A DNA stretch of 64,000 nt, taken from the NCBI RefSeq assembly GCF_009765865.1, contig NZ_LMUQ01000048.1, positions 20,600 to 84,599 of the forward strand, given 5' to 3'. Position 1 is the stretch's first letter, and each line of letters opens with the position of its first letter. The notes below the pieces were generated by a model. That model saw only the letters and a list, made by a program, of their open reading frames with translations. It was not told the origin of the DNA and ran no database searches. The DNA is from Acidisoma sp. L85. Its GTDB lineage: Bacteria > Pseudomonadota > Alphaproteobacteria > Acetobacterales > Acetobacteraceae. This document shows, piece after piece, positions 7,406 through 16,825 of this stretch. Position numbers and translations under genes: made by a program.

Positions 7406-8545
7406 ATGGATACGCAATTCGATGAGACGGTTGCCGCGAGCCTTGATCGCTCCGTAACAGGCCGGTTCCCTACAAGGCCACGAAAGACACTGCGGGAACG
7501 CCTCCGCCCCTTCCTGTTGCTCGGTTTCCCCCTGCTGCTTGCGGTGGCCGGCGGCGCCTACTATGTCGCCGAAGAGCCCTATGTCTCGACGGACGACGCT
7601 TTCGTTCGCGTCGCAAAGGAATCCATCAACGCCCGGGTTTCTGGGCAAGTCGTCGAAATAGCGGTCAAGGACAATCAGCGCGTCCGGATGGGCCAACTCC
7701 TGTTCCGCATTGATCCGCGGCCCTACCAGATTGCAGTTGCTGAGGCCGAGGCGCGGCTCGGCAGTGCGCGGCTCCAGATCGGCGAGCTCAAAGCGACGTA
7801 CCGCCAGCAACTGGTGGAGCTTCAATCGGCCAGAGATTCGGCGGAGTTCGACGAGCGTGAGTATGCCCGCAAGAGCACGCTCGTCGCCGATAATTGGACC
7901 CCCCGCGCGGTCTACGAGCGGGCCCAGACAGATCTCAAAGTTGCCCGCCAGCACATCGCATCGATTGAGCAGCAGATCGCCAACACTGTGGTCGCCTTGG
8001 ACGGCGACCCGAATATCGAGATTGATCGTCACCCAACAGTTCGCCAAGCCCAGGCGGAACTCGATCGCGCGCTGCTCGATCTGTCCTACGCGGCCGTCGT
8101 AGCGCCTGACGACGGCGTTGTGACTAATGTCGACGAGATGCAAGTTGGCGACTACGTCAGCACGGGCTCCGCAGTCTTCTCGTTGCTATCGAGCCGGAGG
8201 ATTTGGATCGAGGCAAATTTCCGCGAGACCGACCTCACTCATATGCGCCCCGGCGAAACAGCGACGATCGCAGTCGACGCGTATCCGGATCGCAGCTTCA
8301 AGGCACATGTCGTCAGCATGAGTCCGGGCACGGGATCCGAGTTCGCGGTCCTGCCGCCGGAAAATGCAACTGGCAATTGGGTCAAGGTGGTCCAGCGCCT
8401 GCCGATACGCCTCGAGCTGGATGCGGTGGATCCGAACCAGCCCTTGTTCTCAGGAATCAGCGTCACGGCGAGCGTCGATACCAACCATCGCAACTCGTTG
8501 ATGGGTCTGCTCCACGCGGCGTCAGCGATGGAGATCCCAAGATGA
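7406..8545 (+). CDS. emrA: HlyD/EmrA-type periplasmic adaptor of a multidrug efflux pump
   Basis: This 379-residue membrane-fusion protein has a cytoplasmic tail (1-33), one transmembrane helix near 34-52 (FLLLGFPLLLAVAGGAYYVA) and the EmrA signature YVSTDDAFVRV. A lipoyl half-motif (INARVSGQVVEIAVKDNQRV), a long coiled-coil hairpin (about 110-220), the second lipoyl half and a beta-barrel domain with WIEANFRETDL follow. It would link the inner-membrane DHA2 pump, encoded immediately downstream with an ATGA overlap, to an outer-membrane channel not found in the window. Control is probably by the divergent TetR protein. Exported compounds cannot be predicted. Confidence 0.88.
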   Translation: MDTQFDETVAASLDRSVTGRFPTRPRKTLRERLRPFLLLGFPLLLAVAGGAYYVAEEPYVSTDDAFVRVAKESINARVSGQVVEIAVKDNQRVRMGQLLFRIDPRPYQIAVAEAEARLGSARLQIGELKATYRQQLVELQSARDSAEFDEREYARKSTLVADNWTPRAVYERAQTDLKVARQHIASIEQQIANTVVALDGDPNIEIDRHPTVRQAQAELDRALLDLSYAAVVAPDDGVVTNVDEMQVGDYVSTGSAVFSLLSSRRIWIEANFRETDLTHMRPGETATIAVDAYPDRSFKAHVVSMSPGTGSEFAVLPPENATGNWVKVVQRLPIRLELDAVDPNQPLFSGISVTASVDTNHRNSLMGLLHAASAMEIPR

Positions 8546-10053
8546 CGGCCTCCTCCGCGTCGCGTGCAACGCCCAAAGGCCATCGCGCAATCACCGCCGC
8601 GGCTCTGATGGCGACCTACATGCAGGCGGTCAACATCACCCTTCCAAATGCCGCCGTGGCGGACATACAGGGCTCGTTGTCGATGGCCGAGGACGAGCTC
8701 GGTTGGGTTTTCACCTCGTATATCGCGGCAAGCGTCATCATCATGCCGATCACGGGCTGGCTGGCGAGCCGCTACGGCCGCAAGTTGGTCTATCAGCTTT
8801 CGATCGCCGGCTTCGCCCTCGGCCTGGTGCTGGACATATGTGCCACGACGCCGATCCAGTTTGTTATTGCCCGGATCGTCCAAGGCGCCGCGAGCGGCAC
8901 GCTAGCGCCACTGTCGATGGCGATTCTGCTCGATCTGCTGCCGCCAAAGTATCACGCCCGAATTAGTTTGGTTTGGACCCTCTGCCTGATGCTGGGCATC
9001 GTAAGCGGCGCTAGCATCGGTGGCCGGCTAAGCGAATATAACGGCTGGCGCTCGATCTTTTATATTGGCCTGCCGATGTCGGGCTTCATCTTCCTGGTGA
9101 TGGCGCTATCGCTTCCGGAAAAAAAGGCCTCGCAGACTCAGCCCTTTGACTTCTTCGGCTTTGCGAGCTTCCTGCTCGGCATGACCGGGTTGCAGATGCT
9201 GCTCGACCGCGGCGAACGAGTGGAATGGTTCGCCTCCGCCGAAATCTGGGGGGAAGCCATAGCCTCGGCGCTCGGCTTTTATCTCTACATCGTTCATGTC
9301 CTGACGGCGAAGACGCACTTCCTCAACGAGGCGCTGTTCAAGGACCGCAACTTCATCCTCTCGACCATCATGTTTTTCGCGTTTGGCTTCATCCTGCTCC
9401 CGACACTGGCCTTGACGTCGCCGATGCTGGAGCAACTGCTCAACTACCCTGTCGATACCACCGGCTATATGACTATCCCGCGCGGCGTCACGCTCCTGGG
9501 TGGGCTGATCCTGATGAGTTTCGTTCCGGCCCGGATCGACAATCGGCTGTTCGTGGTCGGCGGGATGGCGCTCGTGGTGTATGCCAACTGGCGAATGCTC
9601 GACTATTCACCCGTCATGGATTGGCGGCCGGTCGCCATCGCGGGGGCGCTACAGGGCCTTGGCCTAGGCATCCTGATGCCGGCGCTCACCAAGGCGGCGT
9701 TCAGCACGCTCGATCCGAAGTTCCGTCCGGAGGGCACCGCACTCTTCAACCTGTCACGCCTCTATGGCAGCACGATCGGTGTCGCAGTGGTCCAAGTCTT
9801 CTTTTACGACAACACGCAGGCGATGCACCTGGCACTCGCCAAGAATCTCGTGCCCTACCATGCCGCCACCCATGCCACGGCGGCATCGGCCTCCTTGCGG
9901 GGGCTCGCCATGCTCAACGAGGTGATCACCGGTCAGGCGGCTGTCATTGCCGTCATCGACCAGTTCAAGGTCCTCATGATCGCCATGCTGGTCGTGAGCC
10001 CCTTTGTCCTGTTCCTTCGAAAGCCCCGTGCGGCCAGCGGCCCGAACGGGTGA
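8542..10053 (+). CDS. emrB: DHA2-family MFS drug efflux transporter, EmrB-like
   Basis: The start is ATG 8542, overlapping the emrA stop (ATGA). The longer open frame that begins at 8203 overlaps emrA heavily and lacks transporter sequence in its first part. The 503-residue product has the 14-helix DHA2 pattern: NITLPNAAVADIQ in helix 1, SYIAASVIIMPITGWL in helix 2, and the motif A loop GWLASRYGRK at 72-81. Motif C-like glycine-rich sequence (LMLGIVSGASIGG) lies near helix 5. It is a proton-driven exporter working with the adaptor as a tripartite pump. Identity as DHA2 is strong; the substrate is unknown. Confidence 0.88.
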   Translation: MTASSASRATPKGHRAITAAALMATYMQAVNITLPNAAVADIQGSLSMAEDELGWVFTSYIAASVIIMPITGWLASRYGRKLVYQLSIAGFALGLVLDICATTPIQFVIARIVQGAASGTLAPLSMAILLDLLPPKYHARISLVWTLCLMLGIVSGASIGGRLSEYNGWRSIFYIGLPMSGFIFLVMALSLPEKKASQTQPFDFFGFASFLLGMTGLQMLLDRGERVEWFASAEIWGEAIASALGFYLYIVHVLTAKTHFLNEALFKDRNFILSTIMFFAFGFILLPTLALTSPMLEQLLNYPVDTTGYMTIPRGVTLLGGLILMSFVPARIDNRLFVVGGMALVVYANWRMLDYSPVMDWRPVAIAGALQGLGLGILMPALTKAAFSTLDPKFRPEGTALFNLSRLYGSTIGVAVVQVFFYDNTQAMHLALAKNLVPYHAATHATAASASLRGLAMLNEVITGQAAVIAVIDQFKVLMIAMLVVSPFVLFLRKPRAASGPNG

Positions 10054-10105
10054 AGGCTGTCCGTTGTTTGTGCGCGGCTGGCCCTGAGTACAAAGGAGCG
10101 TGAGC

Positions 10106-11098
10106 ATGACAACCCCCGACACACTTCGCTATTCGAGAATCCATCTCGCCGATGGATTTTCGATTCAGCTGTCGGTTTCGGCACGCTAATTCCCGATCTT
10201 CTCGCAACCAAAGAGGCGACCAAGACCGCGCTCGAAGTGAGATTTCGCCATCTTGATTGTGCGGAACGATACCGAAATGAATAAGCGGTCGGCGAGGCGA
10301 TGGAGGATTCCATCAGTGCCGGCACGCTTCGGCGGGACGAACTCTTCGTTACGACGAAGCTATGGAATAACAACCATCGTCCTGTCCGGGTCAAACCTGC
10401 CTTCGACGCGGGTCGCCGACGGTTGCGTGTCGACGATATCGACTCTTACCTGATCCCCACCCCTTTTGCCTTTCAACCCCGGCGACGAGCAGGACCAAGA
10501 GACGAGCACGGTCAGGTCATCTATGATTCCGGGGTCACACTCGTCGAGACCTGACGGGCGCTCGAACGCCTCGTGGATGACGGCAAGTGCAGGGCGATCG
10601 GCCTATCCGATATTACTTTGGAGAAGCTTCGTGAGATTGTTGCGGCCGCGCGGATCAAGCCTGCGGTCGTGCAGGTCGAATCCCATCCTTACCTGCCCGA
10701 ATGGGAACTGCTCGACTTCTGTTAGCAGCACGGCATTGTGCTGCTCCCATTCGCCCCGCCGGACATGGGCTTGAACCGAAAGTGACGGAAGATTCGGCTA
10801 TCACGGCAATTGCCAGGCGCGTCCACAAGACCCCTGTACAGGTTGCCTTGGCATGGGCCGCACAGCGTGGCGCCGCTTTCCTGACGACCTCGAGCAAATC
10901 TCAGCGCATTCGGGAGAACTTCGATATTGCAACGCTGCCGGAAGACGCCATGCGGGAGATTCAGGACAACCTCACCACGAAAGTCCGCTTCAACCAGCTC
11001 GTAGGAGCTGGTCTATCCGGATTTTTCCTCGACCCACCTAGCGGTGTCGCATGCCGCCACCTCGTCAAAGTTTCTAAGAATTTTGTCCTTCCAGTTTG
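10106..11098 (+). pseudogene. Aldo/keto reductase pseudogene
   Basis: A Shine-Dalgarno (AAGGAG) and ATG 10106 are retained, and the reading across frames follows an AKR5-like reductase: a GFGTLIPD-like segment, GFRHLDCAERYRNE with the catalytic Asp/Tyr region, LFVTTKLWN, LVDDGKCRAIGLSDIT, KPAVVQVESHPYLP, QHGIVLLPF and a C-terminal TPVQVALAWAAQRGA. The frame is interrupted by several shifts and in-frame stops (around 10190, 10280, 10553 and 10723) and a deletion near 10760. Members use NADPH to reduce keto sugars and aldehydes. This copy is clearly inactivated. From 11099 to 11278 I see no gene. Confidence 0.85.
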
Positions 11099-11278
11099 AT
11101 ACGAAAGGGGTGTCCCAATCGCGCTAGCTCGATGCCGTCAAACACCGGAAGCAATCGCCGCATCGTTCGTCAGATACGCATCGAGCAAAGCGACGCCGAG
11201 CTGGTCTTTCGCGTGCGCAAGAGCAGGACATCCGAGGCCAGCAGACTCATCCTCAATCCGCTCCATCAAATGCCGCCG

Positions 11279-12277
11279 TTAGACAATCATGTTGGAGCTA
11301 GCACGCATCGCGCCGGGCGGCTGGCCCGTCACGCGCTTGAAGGCCCGGCTGAAGGCGGCCTGGGAGCCGTAGCCCAGGCGCTCCGCCACCGCATCGATCG
11401 GCATCCGGCCGCGACCGATCCACTCCATCGCGAGGCGCATACGCAACTCGGCGACATAGCGCAGCGGCGTCTGGCCGGTGATGGCCTGGAAGCGCTCGGC
11501 AAAGAGGGAGCGCGAGCTGCCGGTTTCCGCCGCCAGCGCCGCCACGGTCCAGTTGCGTCCGGGATCGCGATGCACGGCGCCGATCGCACGACTCAAACGC
11601 GGGTCGCGCAAAGCCTCGACCCAGCCGGTGGCGTCGCCGCAGCCAGACTCCACCCAGCCGCGCACAATCGAGGCCGAGACCACATTCGCGAGTTGCGAGA
11701 GGATACCCGCCGAACCGGCGCGCGGCGTGCACACTTCACGCTCCATCGCCGCCAGCATTGGCGCGATCTCGGGCTGACGGTCCAGCAGCGTACTCACCTG
11801 CATCATCTCAGGCATGAGCGCGATCAGTGCATGCATGGCGCCAAGATCGAATTCCATGCAGCCGCTGAAAACGAGACAGTCCGCCGTTCGGGACGTCTCC
11901 GTGCCGTTCGCGCAGACGGCGACAAAGCAGACGCTTTCGCAAAGCTGCGTCGATTCGAAACTCTTCACGTCACGGCTCGGCATATCCGGCGCGGATAGCA
12001 GATCATGCCGGCCGCCATTCGGCAGCAGCACCGCATCGCCCTCCCGCAGTACATGCGTTACCCCCGCCTGATCCCGCAGGTAAAGGCTGCCGGCTGCGAC
12101 AAAATGGAACAGCGCCCGCCCAGGCGAGGTGCCGAACTCAATGCCAAAGGGTGGTGCCAGCTGTAGCCGGCGATACTCGATGCCATGGAGACGCATCCCC
12201 AACAGCAGTTCGCTCACCGGGTCAAAGGCGGAGCTATCGCCTTGGTGCCTGCCGTGTCTGGACGAATGGTCAAACAT
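11279..12277 (-). CDS. AraC-family regulator with cupin sensor domain
   Basis: The start is placed at ATG 12277 (MFDHSSRHG); an upstream ATG at 12334 leaves only 26 bp to the divergent gene. The 332-residue protein has an N-terminal cupin (about 25-200: LHGIEYRRLQLAPPFGIEF, LREGDAVLLPNGGRHDLL) and a C-terminal double HTH (about 230-325: WTVAALAAETGSSRSLFAER and IDAVAERLGYGSQAAFSRAF). This layout is typical of AraC proteins that control a divergent transporter or dehydrogenase. Here the divergent neighbour is an MFS transporter with about 80 bp between. The inducer cannot be inferred. Confidence 0.87.
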   Translation of the reverse strand: MFDHSSRHGRHQGDSSAFDPVSELLLGMRLHGIEYRRLQLAPPFGIEFGTSPGRALFHFVAAGSLYLRDQAGVTHVLREGDAVLLPNGGRHDLLSAPDMPSRDVKSFESTQLCESVCFVAVCANGTETSRTADCLVFSGCMEFDLGAMHALIALMPEMMQVSTLLDRQPEIAPMLAAMEREVCTPRAGSAGILSQLANVVSASIVRGWVESGCGDATGWVEALRDPRLSRAIGAVHRDPGRNWTVAALAAETGSSRSLFAERFQAITGQTPLRYVAELRMRLAMEWIGRGRMPIDAVAERLGYGSQAAFSRAFKRVTGQPPGAMRASSNMIV

Positions 12278-12359
12278 TCCGGAGAAACTGGCATGGATCG
12301 TCCGCTCTGTCGAGCCTATCATGCTGCACTGCAACCGAGCTTACGAATGGGACGTCCGC

Positions 12360-13556
12360 ATGAGCGACTACTCCTCCACCATGACCCTGCCTCAGGAGAC
12401 CACCCCAGCCTGGGGCGCGGTCGTCTCGATGATGCTGGGCGTCTTCGGTCTGGTGACAGCCGAGTTCCTGCCCGCGAGCCTGCTCAGCCCCATGGCACAC
12501 GACCTCGGCGTGACGGAGGGCTTGGCCGGTCAGGCCGTGACGACCACTGCGGTGCTGGCGCTGGTGACGAGCCTGCTGGTGACCTCGGTGATCCGCAGCC
12601 TGGATCGGCGCCTCGTGCTGATGTCGTTTTCCGTGCTGCTGATCGCCTCGAACCTTCTTGTCGCGAGTGCCCCGAGCCTCGGGATGCTGCTGCTGGCGCG
12701 CATGTTGCTGGGCGTGGCCCTTGGCGGTTTCTGGACGATGTCGGTGGCGGTCACGATGCGGCTTGTGCCGATGGCGCTGATCCCGCGAGCGCTCTCCATC
12801 CTCTTCAGCGGCGTCTCGGCGGCCACGATCTTCGCGGCACCCTTCGGCAGCTACGTCGGCAGCATGGCCGGTTGGCGGGATGTGTTCCTGATGGCGGCGG
12901 TCCTTGGTGGATTGGCACTCATGGTCCAGTTTCTGACCTTGCCGCGCATGGTGCCCGAAGGCGCCACTCCATTGCGAACCTTGCTCGCCCTGGTTCGACG
13001 GCCCCGCATGGGGCTTGGCATCCTCGCGATCCTGCTTGTCTTCTCAGCGCATTTCGCCTTCTTCACCTATATGCGGCCGTTTCTCGAAACCATCACGGGC
13101 GTGGCCGCAGCCGGAATGGCCGGCATCTTCCTCGCCTTCGGCATCGCGAATTTCTTCGGCACAATGCTGGGCGGCGTGATGCTGGAACACAAGATGCGGT
13201 TGACGATGGTGGTACTGCCCTTGCTCATGGCCGTGGTGGGCCTGGGCCTCGCCATCTTCGGCCACGCGCCCGTTGCCGCCACGGCGCTGGTGGCGCTTTG
13301 GGGCCTGGCTTTCGGCGCCATGCCAGTCGCCTGGTCCACATGGATGACACGCACGGTGCCCGACGAGGCGGAAAGCGGCGGCGGGCTGCTGGTCGCGACC
13401 ATTCAATTCGCCATCGCCGCCGGGGCTGCCCTCGGTGGGGCGGTCTTCGACAGGACCGGCGTGACGAGCGTCTTCATCCTCGGCGGTGTGGTTTCGCTGG
13501 CGGCGGTGGCGATTGTTCTGGCGGTGGTACGGCCTGCGGCGCCGGTCAACGCCTAA
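12360..13556 (+). CDS. MFS transporter, DHA1-like (sugar/purine/drug efflux type)
   Basis: ATG 12360 (MSDYSSTM) is chosen because the longer open frame from 12129 runs antisense into the AraC gene. The 398-residue protein shows twelve hydrophobic stretches, starting with WGAVVSMMLGVFGLVTAEFL, with LLSPMAHDLGVTEGLAGQAV between helices 1 and 2 and the loop SLDRRLVLMSF. It resembles the AraJ/NepI/SotB branch of DHA1 exporters, which move sugars, arabinose derivatives or nucleosides outward with proton exchange. It is probably regulated by the divergent AraC protein. The DUF2938 gene follows 80 bp later on the same strand. Substrate uncertain. Confidence 0.85.
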   Translation: MSDYSSTMTLPQETTPAWGAVVSMMLGVFGLVTAEFLPASLLSPMAHDLGVTEGLAGQAVTTTAVLALVTSLLVTSVIRSLDRRLVLMSFSVLLIASNLLVASAPSLGMLLLARMLLGVALGGFWTMSVAVTMRLVPMALIPRALSILFSGVSAATIFAAPFGSYVGSMAGWRDVFLMAAVLGGLALMVQFLTLPRMVPEGATPLRTLLALVRRPRMGLGILAILLVFSAHFAFFTYMRPFLETITGVAAAGMAGIFLAFGIANFFGTMLGGVMLEHKMRLTMVVLPLLMAVVGLGLAIFGHAPVAATALVALWGLAFGAMPVAWSTWMTRTVPDEAESGGGLLVATIQFAIAAGAALGGAVFDRTGVTSVFILGGVVSLAAVAIVLAVVRPAAPVNA

Positions 13557-13636
13557 CCGAGAAAGGCTTGCCGATCGTTCGAGCTTGAGGCACCTGCTGA
13601 CAGCAACGGACCCTCATCGGATTAGGCGGATCTCTC

Positions 13637-14122
13637 GTGTTGGACATTTTATGGCGCGGCGCGGCCATCGGTATCGGCGCCACGATTGTCATGGATCTCT
13701 GGGCGATCCTGCTGTCCCAGGCCCCCGGCCAATCGCGGCCCAACTGGGCGCCGGTCGGCCGCTGGTTCTGGCATCTGCGCCGCGGGCGGGTGTTCAAGCC
13801 CGATTTCGCCACCGTCGCGGCCTACGAGAACGAGTTGGCGCTGGGCTGGATCGGCCACTACGCGGTGGGCATTCTCTACGGCATCATCTTCGTGATCGTC
13901 GTCGGTCGCGGCTGGCTTGCAGCGCCCACTCTCCTGCCGGCCTGGATCTTCGGCATCATCACCATCGCCGCCGGATGGTTCCTGCTCCAACCCGGCCTTG
14001 GCATTGGCTGGGCCGCTTCGAAAACCCCGAGGCCGAACATGGCGCGGTTCCTCGGCCTCGTCGCCCATACCTTCTTCGGGCTCGGCCTCTACGGCACCGC
14101 CTTGCTGCTGCGACAGGGGTAA
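13637..14122 (+). CDS. DUF2938-family integral membrane protein
   Basis: This 161-residue protein has four hydrophobic segments: residues 5-22 (LWRGAAIGIGATIVMDLW), 75-92 (YAVGILYGIIFVIVVGRG), 99-118 and 138-156. The opening IGIGATIVMDLWA, the central RPNWAPVGRWFWHLRRG and the ending FFGLGLYGTALLL match DUF2938, a conserved inner-membrane family with no known function. These genes are often seen beside transcriptional regulators and MFS genes, as here. It could be co-transcribed with the preceding transporter. I know of no catalytic residues to point to. Confidence 0.75.
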   Translation: MLDILWRGAAIGIGATIVMDLWAILLSQAPGQSRPNWAPVGRWFWHLRRGRVFKPDFATVAAYENELALGWIGHYAVGILYGIIFVIVVGRGWLAAPTLLPAWIFGIITIAAGWFLLQPGLGIGWAASKTPRPNMARFLGLVAHTFFGLGLYGTALLLRQG

Positions 14123-14128
14123 GCACGC

Positions 14129-14935
14129 TCAGCCAAGCCCACCAGCCATCCCGTCGATTTCTCGGCCCACGTCAGCGGCGGTCTCAAGCACGGTGCTCGC
14201 CGCAAGCCGGTCGAAATTCCGGCTGTCCAGGTTTGCGCCGCTCAAGACGAGAACGACGCGGGCATTCCTGGGCAGACGGGAACCGAGACGGGAAAGCCCG
14301 ATCAAGCCCGCCGCCGCCCCAGGCTCAACAAGCAGGTGGGCGGCCAGGGCGAGCGTCTTCGCACCGCTGAAAAGTTCGTCATCAGACGCCAAGACGATGT
14401 CGTCGATGTGACGCAGCACGGTCTCAAGCGTAAGACGAGCGGGCACACCCTGAGCGAGCGACTCGATCTCGGTTCGCACCGGACGCGTTACGGCACTCTT
14501 CGCAATGAAGCTTTCAAACATCGATGGCGCCTGCGACGGCTGGACACCGATCACCCTTGCCCCAGGGTGCTCAATCTTCACTCCCAGGGCAGTTCCTGCT
14601 GCCAACACCCCACCGCCCATAGGGACAAAGACCATGTCAATTCTATCGAGCGCAGACCCGATCTGCAGGCCAACCGTCGCGGCGCCTTCGATTACGAACT
14701 TGTCTTCGCCATCGTCAACGAACAGAGCATCGATACCCGTGCAGAACTCCTTCGCAAGTGCCTTTGCATCATCACCATCGGAGCCACCTACAGAGACCTC
14801 CGCGCCAAGCAACCTTATTTTGCTAAGCTTCATGGGATTTGGATTAGATGGAAGGAATATTCTGCATCTGCGTCCGAGTAGCCTGGCCGCGTATACCACG
14901 CCCTGTCCATGATTAACGACGGCGCTCACTGACAC
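14129..14935 (-). pseudogene. 5'-truncated PLP-dependent threonine/serine dehydratase-like gene
   Basis: The reading from about 14935 downward matches fold-type II PLP dehydratases: NHGQGVVYAARLLGRRCRIF, PMKLSKIRLLGAEV, the glycine-rich phosphate loop PMGGGVLAAG, and VLVLSGANLD near the C-terminus. The family's N-terminal 60-70 residues, which contain the PLP-binding lysine in an S-F-K-x-R-G motif, are absent. The frame continues upstream to an ATG at 15052, but that part is antisense to a flavin reductase fragment and is not dehydratase sequence. Without the lysine the product could not catalyse deamination. Possibly still expressed as a fragment. Confidence 0.75.
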
Positions 14936-14974
14936 AGTTGTCGGCAACGGCAACACGAGCGGTTCCGAGATCGA

Positions 14975-15215
14975 CAAGTTCCCTGCATTTCGGCGTGACG
15001 GCGCTACCGGCCAAGCGCGCAAAAGCGCCACTGATCGCGGAATGTCACGCAAACTTCGAATGCCGGCTCGCCGATGACACGCTCATCGACAAATACAACT
15101 TCTTCATCTTCGAGGTTGTAAAGGCTGACGTTGCGAAGTCACCGGGACACCCAGAAACCCTGCACTATACTGGTAATGGTTTATTTCATGGTCTCCGGCA
15201 AAATCATCACCCGCC
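14975..15215 (+). pseudogene. C-terminal remnant of a flavin reductase-domain protein
   Basis: The plus strand reads a flavin-reductase-like C-terminus: APLIAECHANFECRLADDTL, DKYNFFIFEVVKADVA, HPETLHYTGNG. In a neighbouring frame it continues MVSGKIITRRSPF, so a single-base shift near 15183 broke it. Such proteins reduce free FMN or FAD for partner monooxygenases. Nothing upstream of 14975 belongs to the family; instead the dehydratase remnant begins on the other strand. The two truncated genes meet within roughly 40 bp, so this is a recombination junction. Confidence 0.7.
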
Positions 15216-15876
15216 GATCGCCGTTTTGGCCAGAGATGCTATAGCGCGGGGGCCGAACAGAGGTCGCTTACTTGGAGGAATCCTAGGTAACTGGTCCCGG
15301 GGGTGTGATGGAGCGGATTGAGCTTGTCTCTTCTTGACCGGCTTGTCGCCTTCGACTTCAGGGCAGCGACTGACCCCGTGCCGCTGCAAGCACCTATGCA
15401 AGGATGATCGTTGTCCAGCTCCCATGGAAGACTTGAGCCATAGCGCACCCTTCCATTGACGCGAAAGGAGTGCACCATCAGGTGCTAGGTCTTTACACCT
15501 AGTGTAGGATCCGATCTCCACAGCGAACCATGAACCGCTCGAAGGCAAGCTCGGCCGCCGCCAGTACGTCAGTCAACTCATCCTCCCAGTTCGCCACTCG
15601 CGCGGCCGGCTCAACTTTGTCGCTCTTCGCCTGCCTGTGACACGGACAGATGTTCATGTTCAGCCTCTCCCTTCTCGTGTTCGACCAAGCCCACTGATGC
15701 CGGTCGCAAGCTTCAGGTCGATGTCGCTCTAGCCGCAATCGGTTACGGCTGTAACCTTCATCCCAAACCGGCCCGACGGGCAGAGCTCCTCCGAGCATAG
15801 GAGCCATCCCGCGACGGTAGCGCGTCCCTCCATTGCAGCGGCGGAGGGACCACTGCTGCGGAAGCTGACTACCCCC
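15216..15876. other. Largely gene-free interval
   Basis: Apart from one small open frame (15499-15657, minus) I see no gene supported by family resemblance. Several open frames of 80-110 codons occur on both strands but lack recognisable motifs and overlap one another. Confidence 0.4.
15499..15657 (-). CDS. Small hypothetical protein
   Basis: A 52-residue frame begins at ATG 15657, eight bases downstream of a good GGGAGAGG Shine-Dalgarno. It reads MNICPCHRQAKSDK at the start and has an acidic helical stretch (NWEDELTDVLAAAELAFERF). There is no recognised domain. The N-terminal Cys-x-Cys-His could suggest metal binding, but this is a single weak hint. It could equally be chance in a gene-poor interval. 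Confidence 0.25.
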   Translation of the reverse strand: MNICPCHRQAKSDKVEPAARVANWEDELTDVLAAAELAFERFMVRCGDRILH

Positions 15877-16713
15877 TTAGCTCGGGCCGAAGTCTGTGTT
15901 CCCAGTGCGTGCTTCCCAGGTCGCTAGGTCCTTGAGCAGCGCCTCGCTGTGGCCACGAATGGCCGCCACGGCGTCGGCGCCGAGTTGCAGCCGCAGCGGC
16001 GTGTCCGGCGCATTGAGCGCGGCCTCAATCGCGGCGGCCGCCTTGCGCGGGTCGCCGCTCTGCGTGCCGTTCATCTCCCGCGCGAACAAGCGCGTGCCGC
16101 CGACGATATCTCCATACGCTGACATCACCGGCATGTGCCGCATGGCCTGACCGGCGAGACTGGTGCGGAACTGCCCCGGCTCGACGATCAGCACCTTTAT
16201 GCCGAATGGCGCGACTTCCTGCGCCAGCGCCTCGCTGGCGCCTTCGATGGCGAACTTCGTTGCCGAATAAGCGCTGAAGCCGGCGAAGGACAATTGCCCA
16301 CCCAGACTGGAGATGTTGACGATGGCGCCGCCGCGCTGTGCGCGCAGAGTCGGCAGCGCGGCGCGGGTCACGTGCATCGCTCCAAAGAAATTAGTCTCCA
16401 TCAGGGCACGAAATTCGGCGTCCGGGGTTTCCTCGAAAGCACCTACCACGCCGTAACCCGCATTGTTGATGAGCACATCGATGCGCCCGAAACGTGCGAC
16501 GGCCGCGATGATCGCCGCAGCCGCATCATCCGGGCGCGTCACATCGAGCGGGACAGCCATCACGCGATCCGGCGCCGAATTGGCGAGCGCCTCAAGGGTG
16601 GAAACCTGACGGGCGGTTGCTACGACGTTGTAGCCCTGCGCCAGGGCATGCTCGGCGAAGGCCCGGCCGAAGCCCGAGGAAGTGCCGGTGATAAACCAGG
16701 TCTTGGCGGTCAT
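15877..16713 (-). CDS. Short-chain dehydrogenase/reductase (classical SDR)
   Basis: This 278-residue protein shows the classical SDR pattern: cofactor motif TGTSSGFG at 9-16, NNAG at 83-86, catalytic Ser near 135-136 and the Y149-x-x-x-K153 pair (SAYSATK). The acidic residue expected after beta-2 for NAD preference is not evident and an Arg is present (ATARQVS), which points to NADPH. It belongs to the group annotated as SDR or oxidoreductase with a long variable C-terminus. It is divergent from a broken LysR gene, its probable former regulator. A close relative lies at 32,956. Substrate unknown. Confidence 0.87.
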   Translation of the reverse strand: MTAKTWFITGTSSGFGRAFAEHALAQGYNVVATARQVSTLEALANSAPDRVMAVPLDVTRPDDAAAAIIAAVARFGRIDVLINNAGYGVVGAFEETPDAEFRALMETNFFGAMHVTRAALPTLRAQRGGAIVNISSLGGQLSFAGFSAYSATKFAIEGASEALAQEVAPFGIKVLIVEPGQFRTSLAGQAMRHMPVMSAYGDIVGGTRLFAREMNGTQSGDPRKAAAAIEAALNAPDTPLRLQLGADAVAAIRGHSEALLKDLATWEARTGNTDFGPS

Positions 16714-16825
16714 TGGCGGTCTCTCCTTCGCTATCGACCCGGCGGGGGTGCACAGCGATCTTACGGCGGACGGGCTCGGTTACCAGCCGGTTTAAATCGA
16801 ACAGCTACGTCGATATGCTGCATGA

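Noticed and set aside
8203..8541. Long open frame upstream of the EmrB start
   Set aside because: It overlaps the emrA gene in another frame and contains no transporter sequence; ATG 8542 overlaps the emrA stop in a standard way.
12185..13588. 467-codon open frame on the plus strand inside the MFS gene
   Set aside because: It is a second-frame shadow in GC-rich DNA, rich in Arg/Gly/His/Pro, without membrane helices or motifs; the MFS frame is clearly real.
13486..14370. 294-codon plus-strand frame over DUF2938 and the dehydratase
   Set aside because: It spans two genes in the wrong frame and has Arg/His-rich shadow composition.
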